Of a DNA stretch of 64,000 bases, positions 55,777-63,848 are shown piece after piece; position 1 is the first letter of the stretch, and each line of letters opens with the position of its first letter. The DNA lies in contig NZ_RBXB01000002.1 in assembly GCF_003634775.1 (NCBI RefSeq), forward strand, positions 186,001-250,000, in the 5' to 3' direction. Position numbers and translations under genes: made by a program. The notes under the pieces were generated by a model. That model was not told the origin of the DNA, did no database searches, and saw only the letters and a program-made list of their open reading frames with translations. This stretch comes from Chryseobacterium defluvii. GTDB lineage: Bacteria; Bacteroidota; Bacteroidia; Flavobacteriales; Weeksellaceae.

Positions 55777-55814
55777 TTATCCACAAAGAGCTATTTTTTG
55801 TGGATAATTTTTTT
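55777..55814 (+). terminator. Hairpin with DnaA-box arms between tonB and parA (TTATCCACAAA/TTTGTGGATAA)
   Basis: Eleven-base perfect arms, extended by a G-U and an A-T pair, then a T7 run, so it fits a tonB terminator. Each arm contains TTATCCACA, the exact consensus DnaA box, in inverted orientation (55777-55785 and 55799-55807). Confidence 0.65.
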
Positions 55815-55891
55815 AATGTATAAAATCCTTATTAACAATATTTTAACTCAATTTAGGTTTCAGCATTCACGAAGAGCAAAGAAAAAAAGTG

Positions 55892-55899
55892 TATTTTTG
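55892..55899 (+). promoter_or_regulatory. -7 promoter element of parA (TATTTTTG)
   Basis: Matches TAnnTTTG, 18 bases before the ATG at 55918. It lies inside a longer frame starting at 55798, which is therefore rejected as the start. Confidence 0.6.
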
Positions 55900-55917
55900 A
55901 AGCTTAAAGTTCTAATA

Positions 55918-56691
55918 ATGGCAAAAATCATAGGTATCGCTAATCAAAAGGGAGGAGTTGGAAAAACAACAACAGCTGTAAATCTGGCTGCAGCATTAGG
56001 GGTATTGGAAAAAAGAATATTAATTATTGATGCGGATCCGCAGGCCAATGCAACATCCGGCCTGGGAGTTGAGGAAGTACAGTATTCCACATATAATTTA
56101 TTGGAGCATAGCGTAGATACAAAAAGCTGTATCCAGAAAACGAGTACACCTAATTTGGATATCGTTGCATCACACATAGACTTGGTAGCGGCAGAAATAG
56201 AGCTGGTAGATAAAGACGACAGGGAATATATGCTTAAGCAAGCCTTACAGAGTGTGAGAGATGATTATGACTTCATCATTATCGATTGTGCACCGAGTTT
56301 AGGTCTGATTACCGTCAATGCACTTACCGCGGCAGATTCGGTAATTATCCCGATCCAGTGTGAATATTTCGCATTGGAAGGATTAGGAAAACTTTTGAAT
56401 ACCATTAAAAACGTACAGAAGATCCATAATAAGGATTTAGATATTGAAGGATTGCTTCTTACGATGTATGACAGCAGATTACGACTGTCTAACCAGGTAG
56501 TGGAAGAAGTAAATGCACACTTCCCTGAAATGGTTTTTGAAACCATCATCAGCAGAAATGTGAGATTGAGTGAAGCACCGAGTTTCGGGGAAAGTATCCT
56601 GAATTACGATGCCGAAAGCAAAGGAGCTATCCAGTATATTCAATTGGCAGAAGAAGTACTGCTGAAAAACGAAAAATTAGTAAAGAATTAA
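55918..56691 (+). CDS. parA: ParA/Soj-type chromosome partition ATPase
   Basis: A 257-residue ParA with the deviant Walker A KGGVGKTT at 11-18 right after MAKIIGIANQ. Other motifs: LIIDADPQANATSGLG, DFIIIDCAPSLGLITVNAL (Walker B) and IPIQCEYFALEGL. It works with ParB to separate origins. The shorter start restores the conserved N-terminus. ParB follows after a 40-base spacer with repeated GCTTAAAGC. Confidence 0.96.
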   Translation: MAKIIGIANQKGGVGKTTTAVNLAAALGVLEKRILIIDADPQANATSGLGVEEVQYSTYNLLEHSVDTKSCIQKTSTPNLDIVASHIDLVAAEIELVDKDDREYMLKQALQSVRDDYDFIIIDCAPSLGLITVNALTAADSVIIPIQCEYFALEGLGKLLNTIKNVQKIHNKDLDIEGLLLTMYDSRLRLSNQVVEEVNAHFPEMVFETIISRNVRLSEAPSFGESILNYDAESKGAIQYIQLAEEVLLKNEKLVKN

Positions 56692-56696
56692 AATTA

Positions 56697-56719
56697 GCTT
56701 AAAGCCATAAGCTTAAAGC
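56697..56719. repeat. Direct repeat GCTTAAAGC (two copies) between parA and parB
   Basis: Two exact nine-base copies at 56697 and 56711; each is nearly palindromic. Confidence 0.4.
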
Positions 56720-56731
56720 TTGAAGTATAAT

Positions 56732-57622
56732 ATGAAGGACAAAAAAAGAGCTATGGGACGTGGTTTGGGTGCTATTTTAAGTGCTGAATCCAAGGCGACA
56801 ATCAATTCTGCTACCGATGAAGGCGCAGATAAATTTGTAGGGAATATTGTAGAAGTGTCTATAGAAGATATCTATCCGAATCCCACCCAGCCAAGAACTT
56901 ATTTTGACGAAAAAGCATTAAATGAACTTGCGCAGTCCATCAAAAACTTAGGAGTAATCCAACCGATTACCTTAAGAAAAGATGGCGAAAAGTTTGAAAT
57001 CATATCAGGAGAAAGACGTTACAGAGCCAGCAAATTGGCCGGTCTTACTTCTATTCCTGCATACATCCGTTTAGTCAACGATCAGGAACTGTTGGAAATG
57101 GCTCTTGTGGAGAATATCCAGAGGGAAGACCTTGATTCTATTGAAATTGCATTGACATATCAAAGACTTTTGGATGAGATCGGGATGACCCAGGAAAATC
57201 TGAGCCAGAGGGTAGGGAAAGATAGAAGTACGATTACCAATTCCATCAGATTATTGAGATTAAGTCCCGATATTCAGAATGCAATCCGAAGCGGGGAAAT
57301 TTCTGCGGGACACGGTAGAGCCATTATCAGTTTGGAAAATGAAGAATTACAGCAAATTTTGTTTGACAAAATCATCAAAGAACAATTGAATGTTCGCCAA
57401 ACCGAACAGGCTTCCGCTATTCTTAAAAACCCGAAATCTCCCGCTGCTAAAAAAGTAAAGCCGGAATTGTCAAACAACTATAAAAAAGCGCAGAAGACAA
57501 TTTCTGATATTTTAGATGTAAAAGTGGAGATCAAAACCTCCGGAAATGGTAAAAAAGGTAAAATTGTTCTGGACTTCAAAAATGAAGACGAGCTGGAATA
57601 TATTTTATCCCATATTAAATAA
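56732..57622 (+). CDS. parB: ParB/Spo0J-type chromosome partition protein
   Basis: A 296-residue ParB. It starts MKDKKRAMGRGLGAILS, the usual GRGLGAL-type opening; IYPNPTQPRTYFDEKALNEL and ISGERRYRASKLAG form the CTP-binding ParB domain (GERR motif near 98); the HTH has MTQENLSQRVGKDRSTITN; SAGHGRAII follows. The ATG at 56732 is preferred to the TTG at 56720. No classical parS site (TGTTTCACGTGAAACA) was noticed in the window. Confidence 0.95.
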   Translation: MKDKKRAMGRGLGAILSAESKATINSATDEGADKFVGNIVEVSIEDIYPNPTQPRTYFDEKALNELAQSIKNLGVIQPITLRKDGEKFEIISGERRYRASKLAGLTSIPAYIRLVNDQELLEMALVENIQREDLDSIEIALTYQRLLDEIGMTQENLSQRVGKDRSTITNSIRLLRLSPDIQNAIRSGEISAGHGRAIISLENEELQQILFDKIIKEQLNVRQTEQASAILKNPKSPAAKKVKPELSNNYKKAQKTISDILDVKVEIKTSGNGKKGKIVLDFKNEDELEYILSHIK

Positions 57623-58261
57623 ATGAAAAAAATACTTTTCACATTTTTCTTATGCCTGTTTGTGACGGCATATTCACAGGTAAATCCAAATGATACCATT
57701 CGGGTGGAATATCATCCGAAAGACAGTATCTCTGCGGCAAAACCTGCCAAATCCGAATCCCAGGTTATTGCAGATCTTGAAAACGCCAACGGACCTACAA
57801 AACAAACCCTTAAGTTAAATCCCACAAAAGCCGGGTTATATTCTGCGGTTCTTCCGGGATTAGGACAGTTTTATAATAAAAAATACTGGAAAATCCCAAT
57901 CGTTTGGGGTGCGGTAGGTGCAGGTGCAGGAATTGCAGTCTGGAATGATAAACAATACAGAAAATACAGAGAATACTATATTGCCAAATTGAATGGTACC
58001 CCCAATGAATTTGTAGATACTCACCCTTGGCTGGATAAAGTGGCTTTAGGAAATGCACAGGACAGAGCAAAAAGACAAAGAGATTATGCCATAGCTTTTA
58101 CAGCTCTCATATACATTCTGAATATTGTAGACGCAGTAGTGGATGCCCACCTCTATGAAAGCCGCCACGACCCCGACCTGTCTTTCAGCCCTGCAGTAAT
58201 TCAGGATCAGTATGGTATGGCACCTCCGAAAACAGGTTTGAGTTTAAGTTATAGATTTTAA
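57623..58261 (+). CDS. DUF5683 exported protein
   Basis: A 212-residue protein directly abutting parB. A signal peptide (ends TAYSQ) is followed by an acidic linker and the DUF5683 core: KAGLYSAVLPGLGQFYNKKYWKIPIVWGAVGAGAGI, a hydrophobic helix, a loop, and RDYAIAFTALIYILNIVDAVVDAHLYE. It ends GLSLSYRF, an outer-membrane-like C-terminus. Function unknown; linkage to parAB and dapB is often seen in Flavobacteriia (recalled). Confidence 0.9.
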   Translation: MKKILFTFFLCLFVTAYSQVNPNDTIRVEYHPKDSISAAKPAKSESQVIADLENANGPTKQTLKLNPTKAGLYSAVLPGLGQFYNKKYWKIPIVWGAVGAGAGIAVWNDKQYRKYREYYIAKLNGTPNEFVDTHPWLDKVALGNAQDRAKRQRDYAIAFTALIYILNIVDAVVDAHLYESRHDPDLSFSPAVIQDQYGMAPPKTGLSLSYRF

Positions 58262-58387
58262 TAAATAGTAAGTACGTTTTAATTGATAATACTTTGCTAA
58301 ATGAATGCCTTTGAGAGTTAAAAACATATAGCATTTTAATTTCTTTGCGATGAAAACTCAACAAAACGTATGGTTAAATAAAAAAAT

Positions 58388-59089
58388 ATGAAAATAGCAT
58401 TAGTTGGATATGGTAAAATGGGCAAGATCATTGATGAAATTGCAACCAAAAGAGGCCATGACGTGGTGGCCCGCCTGAAAGAGACCCCAACTGCTGAAAA
58501 CCTTAATAATGCAGACGTCGTTATTGAATTTTCATTGCCGGAAGTGGCATTCAACAACATAAAAGCATCTCTGGAAAATAAAATTCCCGTGATCTGCGGA
58601 ACTACAGGATGGCTGGAAAAGAAACAGGAAATTGAGAAAATGGCTCTTGAAAACGAAACGGCCTTCCTATACGGCTCTAATTTCAGTCTAGGTGTCAACT
58701 TGTTTTTTGCTTTAAATGAAAAATTGGCTGATCTGATGAAAAATGTAGATGAATATTCCTGTCAGTTAGAAGAAATTCATCACATCCACAAATTAGATGC
58801 TCCGAGTGGAACCGCTATTTCTTTGGCAGAAGGTATCTTTAAACACAATCCGAAATTTGATGCCTGGAAATTGGACGATACACAAGGAAATCAATTAGGG
58901 ATTTTTGCGATCCGTGAAGATGAGGTTCCTGGAACCCACAGTGTATTCTACAGAAGTGAGGTAGACGAAATTGAGATCAAGCATACAGCTTTCAACAGAA
59001 GCGGTTTTGCATTGGGAGCTGTAGTGGCTGCAGAATGGATTAAAGATAAAAAAGGAAACTTTACCATGAAAGACGTTTTGGGACTGTGA
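58388..59089 (+). CDS. dapB: 4-hydroxy-tetrahydrodipicolinate reductase
   Basis: A 233-residue enzyme of lysine and diaminopimelate synthesis. MKIALVGYGKMGKII is the NAD(P) fold start; VICGTTGW and SNFSLGVNLFF follow; the signature EIHHIHKLDAPSGTA near 135-149 carries the catalytic His and Lys. The family GYGKMG form is typical of Bacteroidota. It has a possible 13-codon upstream frame (58350-58391) overlapping its start by ATGA. Confidence 0.95.
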   Translation: MKIALVGYGKMGKIIDEIATKRGHDVVARLKETPTAENLNNADVVIEFSLPEVAFNNIKASLENKIPVICGTTGWLEKKQEIEKMALENETAFLYGSNFSLGVNLFFALNEKLADLMKNVDEYSCQLEEIHHIHKLDAPSGTAISLAEGIFKHNPKFDAWKLDDTQGNQLGIFAIREDEVPGTHSVFYRSEVDEIEIKHTAFNRSGFALGAVVAAEWIKDKKGNFTMKDVLGL

Positions 59090-59165
59090 TCTGTAACAAA
59101 ACTTCATAATCATTAACTAATAATAAGTTGCTCAACACAAATTAACAGAATAGGCACGAAAATTT

Positions 59166-60827
59166 ATGAATTACTTTTTAACTTATACAGTATATGTTCT
59201 CATTCTCTCCATATTAATGGGGATTTCAACATGGAAGCTGTTCAAAAAAATGGGCTATAGTCCGTTATTCGCATTTATACCTTTCTATAATTACTTCATT
59301 ATTTTAAAAGAAACGAAGCATCCGAAATGGTGGGCTATTTTATCCTATCTACCCATTGTAGGACCTATTATGATGTCTGTTTTCCATATTTATTTAATGA
59401 AAAAATTCGGGAAAAGCCTTTTCCAGCACCAGCTTCTCACAGTGATTCTTCCTTTCATATATATGGCAACGGTAAACTATTCCAAAGATGTGGAGCTTGA
59501 AGATGAAAATGCGAATGAGTTATTTTTAACAGACGAAGAGAAAAATGCTAAAAAGAAAGATACTTTTATCGGATCTATTACTTTTGCTGTAGTTTTTGCA
59601 ACCATTATCCACGTTTTTGTAACACAGCCTTTCGGAATTCCTACCGGATCCATGGAAAGAACATTATTAGTAGGAGACTTCCTTTTCGTAAACAAATGGA
59701 GCTATGGATACAGATTACCAATGAGACCGGTAGCAATCCCATTCTTACAGGGTACAATTTATGATAGCCAAAAAGATGGAAACCCTAAAAATGATCCTAA
59801 ATCTTATGTGGAGGGGGTAAAGCTGCCATACACAAGAATATTACAATTCAATAAGCCTCAGAAAAATGATGTGGTAGTGTTCAACTATCCTCAGGATTCC
59901 GTGCATACGGCCATCGACAGAAAAGATCCTTATGTAAAAAGATGTGTAGCGGTAGCCGGAGACACCTTTGAAATGAGGGGCGGAAAACTTTTCGTGAATG
60001 GAAAACCTGAAACGGTTCTTGGCGATCAGGAAGTTCAGCATGCTTATACGGTAAATGCGGGAGAGCAATTAGATATTCCGTCACTGTATAATACTTACGG
60101 ATTCTTACCGGTAAGAGAAATGCAAAACGATAAAGGGTTTGAATATATTTTCCAAGGATTAACAGATAAAACGGCAGCAGAAATTAAAGCCTTACCGAAT
60201 GTGATCTCAATGGAAGAAAACATCTATCCGAAAGATTCTGCAACCATTTCATATAAATTAAACGCTGATAAAACAGCCTATACAAAAAGTATTGACACTA
60301 CTCAATCTATTTTCCCGATCAACAAACCTTGGAACCAGGATTGGTATGGTCCTGTAAGAATTCCTAAAAAAGGGGATGTAGTAGCTATTAATAAAGAAAC
60401 ACTTCCAATGTATCAGTGGATCATTTCAGAATATGAACACAACAGCTTGGAAAATAAGAACGGGAAAATTTTCATTAACGGGAAAGAAGCTAGCCAATAT
60501 ACAATCCAGCAGGATTATTATATGATGGTAGGAGACAACAGAGATGCTTCATTGGATGCAAGATTCTTTGGTTTCGTTCCAGAAGAGAATATCGTGGGTA
60601 AACCAATGTTTACATGGATGAGTTTACAGGGAGCATTCTCAGATGCAAGCTCTTCTTATCAGGCTCCGTTTAAAGTACGCTGGGAAAGAATGTTCAAAGC
60701 AACCAATACAGGAGAGGCGAACAAAACTTCTTACTGGTGGATCGCTGCAATGATTCTTATCTTATTCTTTGGGTGGGAGTATTTTGTGAAGCTGTTCAGA
60801 AAGAAAAAAACAGAAGAAGATTTATAA
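59166..60827 (+). CDS. lepB: Signal peptidase I with an extra N-terminal membrane domain
   Basis: A 553-residue leader peptidase that removes signal peptides of exported proteins. The N-terminal 110 residues form several helices (FLTYTVYVLILSILMG, WWAILSYLPIVGPIMM) like DUF5684. The catalytic Ser lies in FGIPTGSMERTLLVGDFLFVN (about 162) and the Lys in DPYVKRCVAVAGD (about 255); GDNRDASLDARFFGFVP is the family box E. A last helix near the C-terminus (WIAAMILILFFGWEYF) is unusual. Long inserts between boxes make it about twice the E. coli length, normal for this phylum. Confidence 0.94.
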   Translation: MNYFLTYTVYVLILSILMGISTWKLFKKMGYSPLFAFIPFYNYFIILKETKHPKWWAILSYLPIVGPIMMSVFHIYLMKKFGKSLFQHQLLTVILPFIYMATVNYSKDVELEDENANELFLTDEEKNAKKKDTFIGSITFAVVFATIIHVFVTQPFGIPTGSMERTLLVGDFLFVNKWSYGYRLPMRPVAIPFLQGTIYDSQKDGNPKNDPKSYVEGVKLPYTRILQFNKPQKNDVVVFNYPQDSVHTAIDRKDPYVKRCVAVAGDTFEMRGGKLFVNGKPETVLGDQEVQHAYTVNAGEQLDIPSLYNTYGFLPVREMQNDKGFEYIFQGLTDKTAAEIKALPNVISMEENIYPKDSATISYKLNADKTAYTKSIDTTQSIFPINKPWNQDWYGPVRIPKKGDVVAINKETLPMYQWIISEYEHNSLENKNGKIFINGKEASQYTIQQDYYMMVGDNRDASLDARFFGFVPEENIVGKPMFTWMSLQGAFSDASSSYQAPFKVRWERMFKATNTGEANKTSYWWIAAMILILFFGWEYFVKLFRKKKTEEDL

Positions 60828-60848
60828 TTAAATAAAACTAAAACTAAA

Positions 60849-60878
60849 ATGAAGTATTTGAAAAAATGCTTCATTTTT
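60849..60878 (+). terminator. Terminator after lepB
   Basis: Stem ATGAAG-AT.../...AT-CTTCAT with one mismatch and a T5 tail; it covers the first ATG (60866) of the next frame, so that ATG is unlikely as a start. Confidence 0.6.
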
Positions 60879-60889
60879 GTATAAAGAAT

Positions 60890-61507
60890 ATGAAGAACGT
60901 ATTACTGCCGGTATTTTATTTGCCACCTATTTCATGGTTTTCAGTTTTTCTGAATCCTGAGAATAATATTGTGTTTGAACAGTTTGAAAGCTTTCCAAAA
61001 CAGACCTACAGAAACAGGGCCAATATTTATGGAGCCAACGGGAAACTTTCATTGATTATTCCTATTAGTCACAACGGAAAAAGAGAATTAAAGGACATTG
61101 AAATTTCCGAATCTGAAGATTGGAGAAAACTTCACTGGAAATCAATTCAGACCGCGTATCAAAGTTCCCCTTATTTCGAATATTATGAAGATAAAATCAG
61201 AAAAATATTTGATATTGATGAAAAGAACCTGGTCAATTTTAATCTGAAAGGATTAGAAATTATTTTGCAGACCTTAAAAACAGAAAAGGCATACTCTTTG
61301 AATGAAGAATATATCAAAAATCCGGAAGAACTCAATTTCAGAGAACGTTTCTCAGCCAAGCTTCCTTCAGAATTTGAAATGGAAGAATATTATCAAACAT
61401 TCTCGGATAAGTCAGGATTTTTAAAAGATTTGTCAATTTTGGACCTAATTTGTAACAAAGGACCGGAATCTTTGACTTATATTAAAAATATTAAATATTT
61501 ATACTAA
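60890..61507 (+). CDS. WbqC-family protein
   Basis: A 205-residue protein of the WbqC-like family: LLPVFYLPPISWFSVF at the N-terminus, QTYRNRANIYGANGKLSLIIPI, and IEISESEDWRKLHWKSIQTAYQSSPYFEYY are diagnostic. The family occurs in polysaccharide gene clusters and Bacteroidota housekeeping regions; its activity is unknown. The start at 60890 gives MKNVLLPVFYLP and avoids the lepB terminator. It is 1 base ahead of the protease gene. Confidence 0.88.
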   Translation: MKNVLLPVFYLPPISWFSVFLNPENNIVFEQFESFPKQTYRNRANIYGANGKLSLIIPISHNGKRELKDIEISESEDWRKLHWKSIQTAYQSSPYFEYYEDKIRKIFDIDEKNLVNFNLKGLEIILQTLKTEKAYSLNEEYIKNPEELNFRERFSAKLPSEFEMEEYYQTFSDKSGFLKDLSILDLICNKGPESLTYIKNIKYLY

Positions 61508-61508
61508 C

Positions 61509-63215
61509 ATGAAAAAGGTATTATTAGCTGCTGTTTTTTTAGCGGGATTTAGCTTTACATATGCTCAGGAAGCGCAAGTGAAGACCCTAGACCCTAAAGA
61601 GAATAAAGACTTGATGACGTGGTATCATAAAGATTATGCTACGGCAAAAGTATACGGTGTGAATACGGAAAATGCATATAAATTTTTAGAATCCAAAGGA
61701 TTAAAGCCTACAACTGTTGTAGTAGGAGTTTTAGATAGTGGGGTTCAGGTAGACCATCCCGGATTAATTAAAAATGTATGGACTAATCCGAATGAAGTTC
61801 CGAATAACGGAAAAGATGATGATGGAAACGGATACATAGATGATATTCACGGATGGAATTTTATAGGAGGCAAAAATGGAGATGTTGATGTTGATAATAT
61901 GGAAGTAACCCGAGTGGTTGCCAAATATAAGCCGGTATTTGAAGGGGATGATTCTGCAAAAAACAAAGCAAATCAGGCTAAAATGCCCGAAGAGTTTGCC
62001 ATGTATATGAAGTCCAAAGAGATTTTCGGTAAGAAAAGCATCGAAGCAAAACAAAGCATGCAGACCTATACCATGATCAATGATTTAATTCCTAATATGG
62101 TTAAATTATTGAACGGTAAATCTGTTACAGCGGAAAATATTGCTGCTATAAAACCATCAACGGATCAAAAAGATGCCATTGCCCTTCAGATTTTAAATCA
62201 GGTAGCTCAAAGCCCGGAATTCAAAGGGAAATCTACTGCTGATTTTGAAAAAGAAATGAAATCGCAAATGAAAGAGGCAATTGACCATTTCGGGCCTCAA
62301 TCCAAGCAATATGATGTAAACTACGATCCAAGAAAGGAAATCGTAGGAGATAACTATGAGGATTATTCTGAAAAAAACTATGGGAATAACCACTATGAAG
62401 GACCTGATGCAGAACATGGAACTCACGTTGCGGGTATCATTGCCGGACTTCCTCAAGGAAAAGAAGTTCAGTACGGTGTTGCTTCAAGAGTAGCGAAGAT
62501 CATGTCTGTAAGAACAGTTCCAAATGGTGACGAAAGAGATAAAGACGTTGCGAATGCGATCAGATATGCAGTAGATAACGGAGCCAAAATTTTAAATATG
62601 AGCTTTGGTAAACCGGTTTCTCCGGGGAAAAATGTAGTTTGGGATGCATTTAAATATGCTCAGGATAAAGGAGTTCTTTTGGTGAAAGCTGCAGGAAACG
62701 AAAATGAAGATGTGGCTGAGCATCTTGCTTATCCTACTAACTTTAAAAATGTTACAGATGAGAAACCATTTGTAAACAATGTTATCGTGGTGGGAGCAAG
62801 TACCAACAGAAACAATGAGCTTAGGGCTGGTTTCTCTAACTTCAACAAAAAGATGGTAAATGTATTCGCTCCGGGTGAAGAAATCTATTCTACCGTTCCG
62901 AAAAACGAATACAGATATCTTCAGGGAACTTCAATGGCTTCTCCTGTTGTAGCTGGTGCTGCTGCGGTTCTGTTATCCTATATGCCAACTCTTAAACCGG
63001 ATCAGGTAATTGAATCTTTAGTAAAATCAAGTAATCCGAACACCGAAAACCAATTCGGAGATTTCTCTCAGTCGGGGGGTGTTATAGATCTGAAAAAAGC
63101 TGCTGAATATGCTTATGCTAATTTTTATAACGGAAAATCATCTTCAGGTGCTAAAAAAGCTGTAAAACCTGCAAAGAAAGTTAAAAAGCCTGCCGGAAAA
63201 GCCATTAAGCTATAA
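61509..63215 (+). CDS. Subtilisin-like serine protease (S8), exported
   Basis: A 568-residue protease with signal peptide ending TYAQ. The catalytic triad is D76 (GVLDSGVQVDHPG), H303 (EHGTHVAG) and S475 (GTSMASPVVAG), with oxyanion N397 (AAGNEN). An insertion of about 200 residues lies between Asp and His, including an Asp/Asn-rich loop (DDDGNGYIDD) that may bind calcium. The C-terminus is Lys/Ala/Pro-rich (KKAVKPAKKVKKPAG), not a T9SS domain. It probably acts in the periplasm or outer membrane. In one unit with WbqC. Confidence 0.93.
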   Translation: MKKVLLAAVFLAGFSFTYAQEAQVKTLDPKENKDLMTWYHKDYATAKVYGVNTENAYKFLESKGLKPTTVVVGVLDSGVQVDHPGLIKNVWTNPNEVPNNGKDDDGNGYIDDIHGWNFIGGKNGDVDVDNMEVTRVVAKYKPVFEGDDSAKNKANQAKMPEEFAMYMKSKEIFGKKSIEAKQSMQTYTMINDLIPNMVKLLNGKSVTAENIAAIKPSTDQKDAIALQILNQVAQSPEFKGKSTADFEKEMKSQMKEAIDHFGPQSKQYDVNYDPRKEIVGDNYEDYSEKNYGNNHYEGPDAEHGTHVAGIIAGLPQGKEVQYGVASRVAKIMSVRTVPNGDERDKDVANAIRYAVDNGAKILNMSFGKPVSPGKNVVWDAFKYAQDKGVLLVKAAGNENEDVAEHLAYPTNFKNVTDEKPFVNNVIVVGASTNRNNELRAGFSNFNKKMVNVFAPGEEIYSTVPKNEYRYLQGTSMASPVVAGAAAVLLSYMPTLKPDQVIESLVKSSNPNTENQFGDFSQSGGVIDLKKAAEYAYANFYNGKSSSGAKKAVKPAKKVKKPAGKAIKL

Positions 63216-63240
63216 AATAAATACTTATAATAAATTTACA

Positions 63241-63280
63241 ACAGAAAAAGTTCCAATCTTTGGGACTTTTTCTGTTTTTT
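63241..63280 (+). terminator. Terminator after the S8 protease gene
   Basis: Stem AGAAAAAGT.CC/GG.ACTTTTTCT with a short loop and T6. Confidence 0.75.
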
Positions 63281-63334
63281 TATGATTTTGGCACGGTTTT
63301 TTGTAACTTTATAATATCTAAATAATAAACAGAT

Positions 63335-63826
63335 ATGAAAAAGTTACTACTTGCAGGAATGTTGGGAACATCACTTTTTGCAGTGTCTTGTTCCTCCGTT
63401 AACAATGCAAAAACATCACAAAATCAGAGAGCGGAATTCCTTAAATTAAAAGGAGATTGGCAAATCGTAAGCATTGATTACGATAAAAAGTATAAAATCA
63501 AACCTTTTGATGAGGGTGCAGATGCCCAGTGCTTTGTAGGAAGCCACTGGAGATTAATCCCTAATAACTATACAGGAGCATACACTTTAAACGGTGGTGG
63601 ATCTTGTCCTACTGTAACACAACCGATCAAAATTGATGCAACAGGAGGAAATACTTTCTCGTTCAAGAAAATTGCACCGGATACAAAAGCAAAGCAAAAT
63701 ACCGCAGGATACACTTTAAACCTGATCAACCAGACTACAGACCAGTTTTCGCTTGAACAGAATGTTCCTTTTGATGGAAGCACCGTAAGGGTAGTGTATA
63801 ATTTTCAGAGAACAGGAATGAAATAA
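63335..63826 (+). CDS. Lipocalin-like lipoprotein, 163 aa
   Basis: A lipoprotein with lipobox AVSC followed by SSVNNAK. The mature part begins LKLKGDWQIVSIDYDKK, a lipocalin-like GxW opening, and then a beta barrel (GSHWRLIPNNYTGAYTLNGG, GYTLNLINQTTDQFSLEQN). Two Cys (about 66 and 89) could pair. It may bind a small hydrophobic ligand. A glycine-zipper lipoprotein gene follows 22 bases on, so they are probably co-expressed. Confidence 0.82.
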   Translation: MKKLLLAGMLGTSLFAVSCSSVNNAKTSQNQRAEFLKLKGDWQIVSIDYDKKYKIKPFDEGADAQCFVGSHWRLIPNNYTGAYTLNGGGSCPTVTQPIKIDATGGNTFSFKKIAPDTKAKQNTAGYTLNLINQTTDQFSLEQNVPFDGSTVRVVYNFQRTGMK

Positions 63827-63848
63827 TTAATGATAAATATTAAATAAG

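Noticed and set aside
61509..63215. S8 protease as cargo of the type IX secretion system
   Set aside because: The C-terminus is a short Lys/Ala/Pro tail without the conserved beta-sandwich sorting domain.
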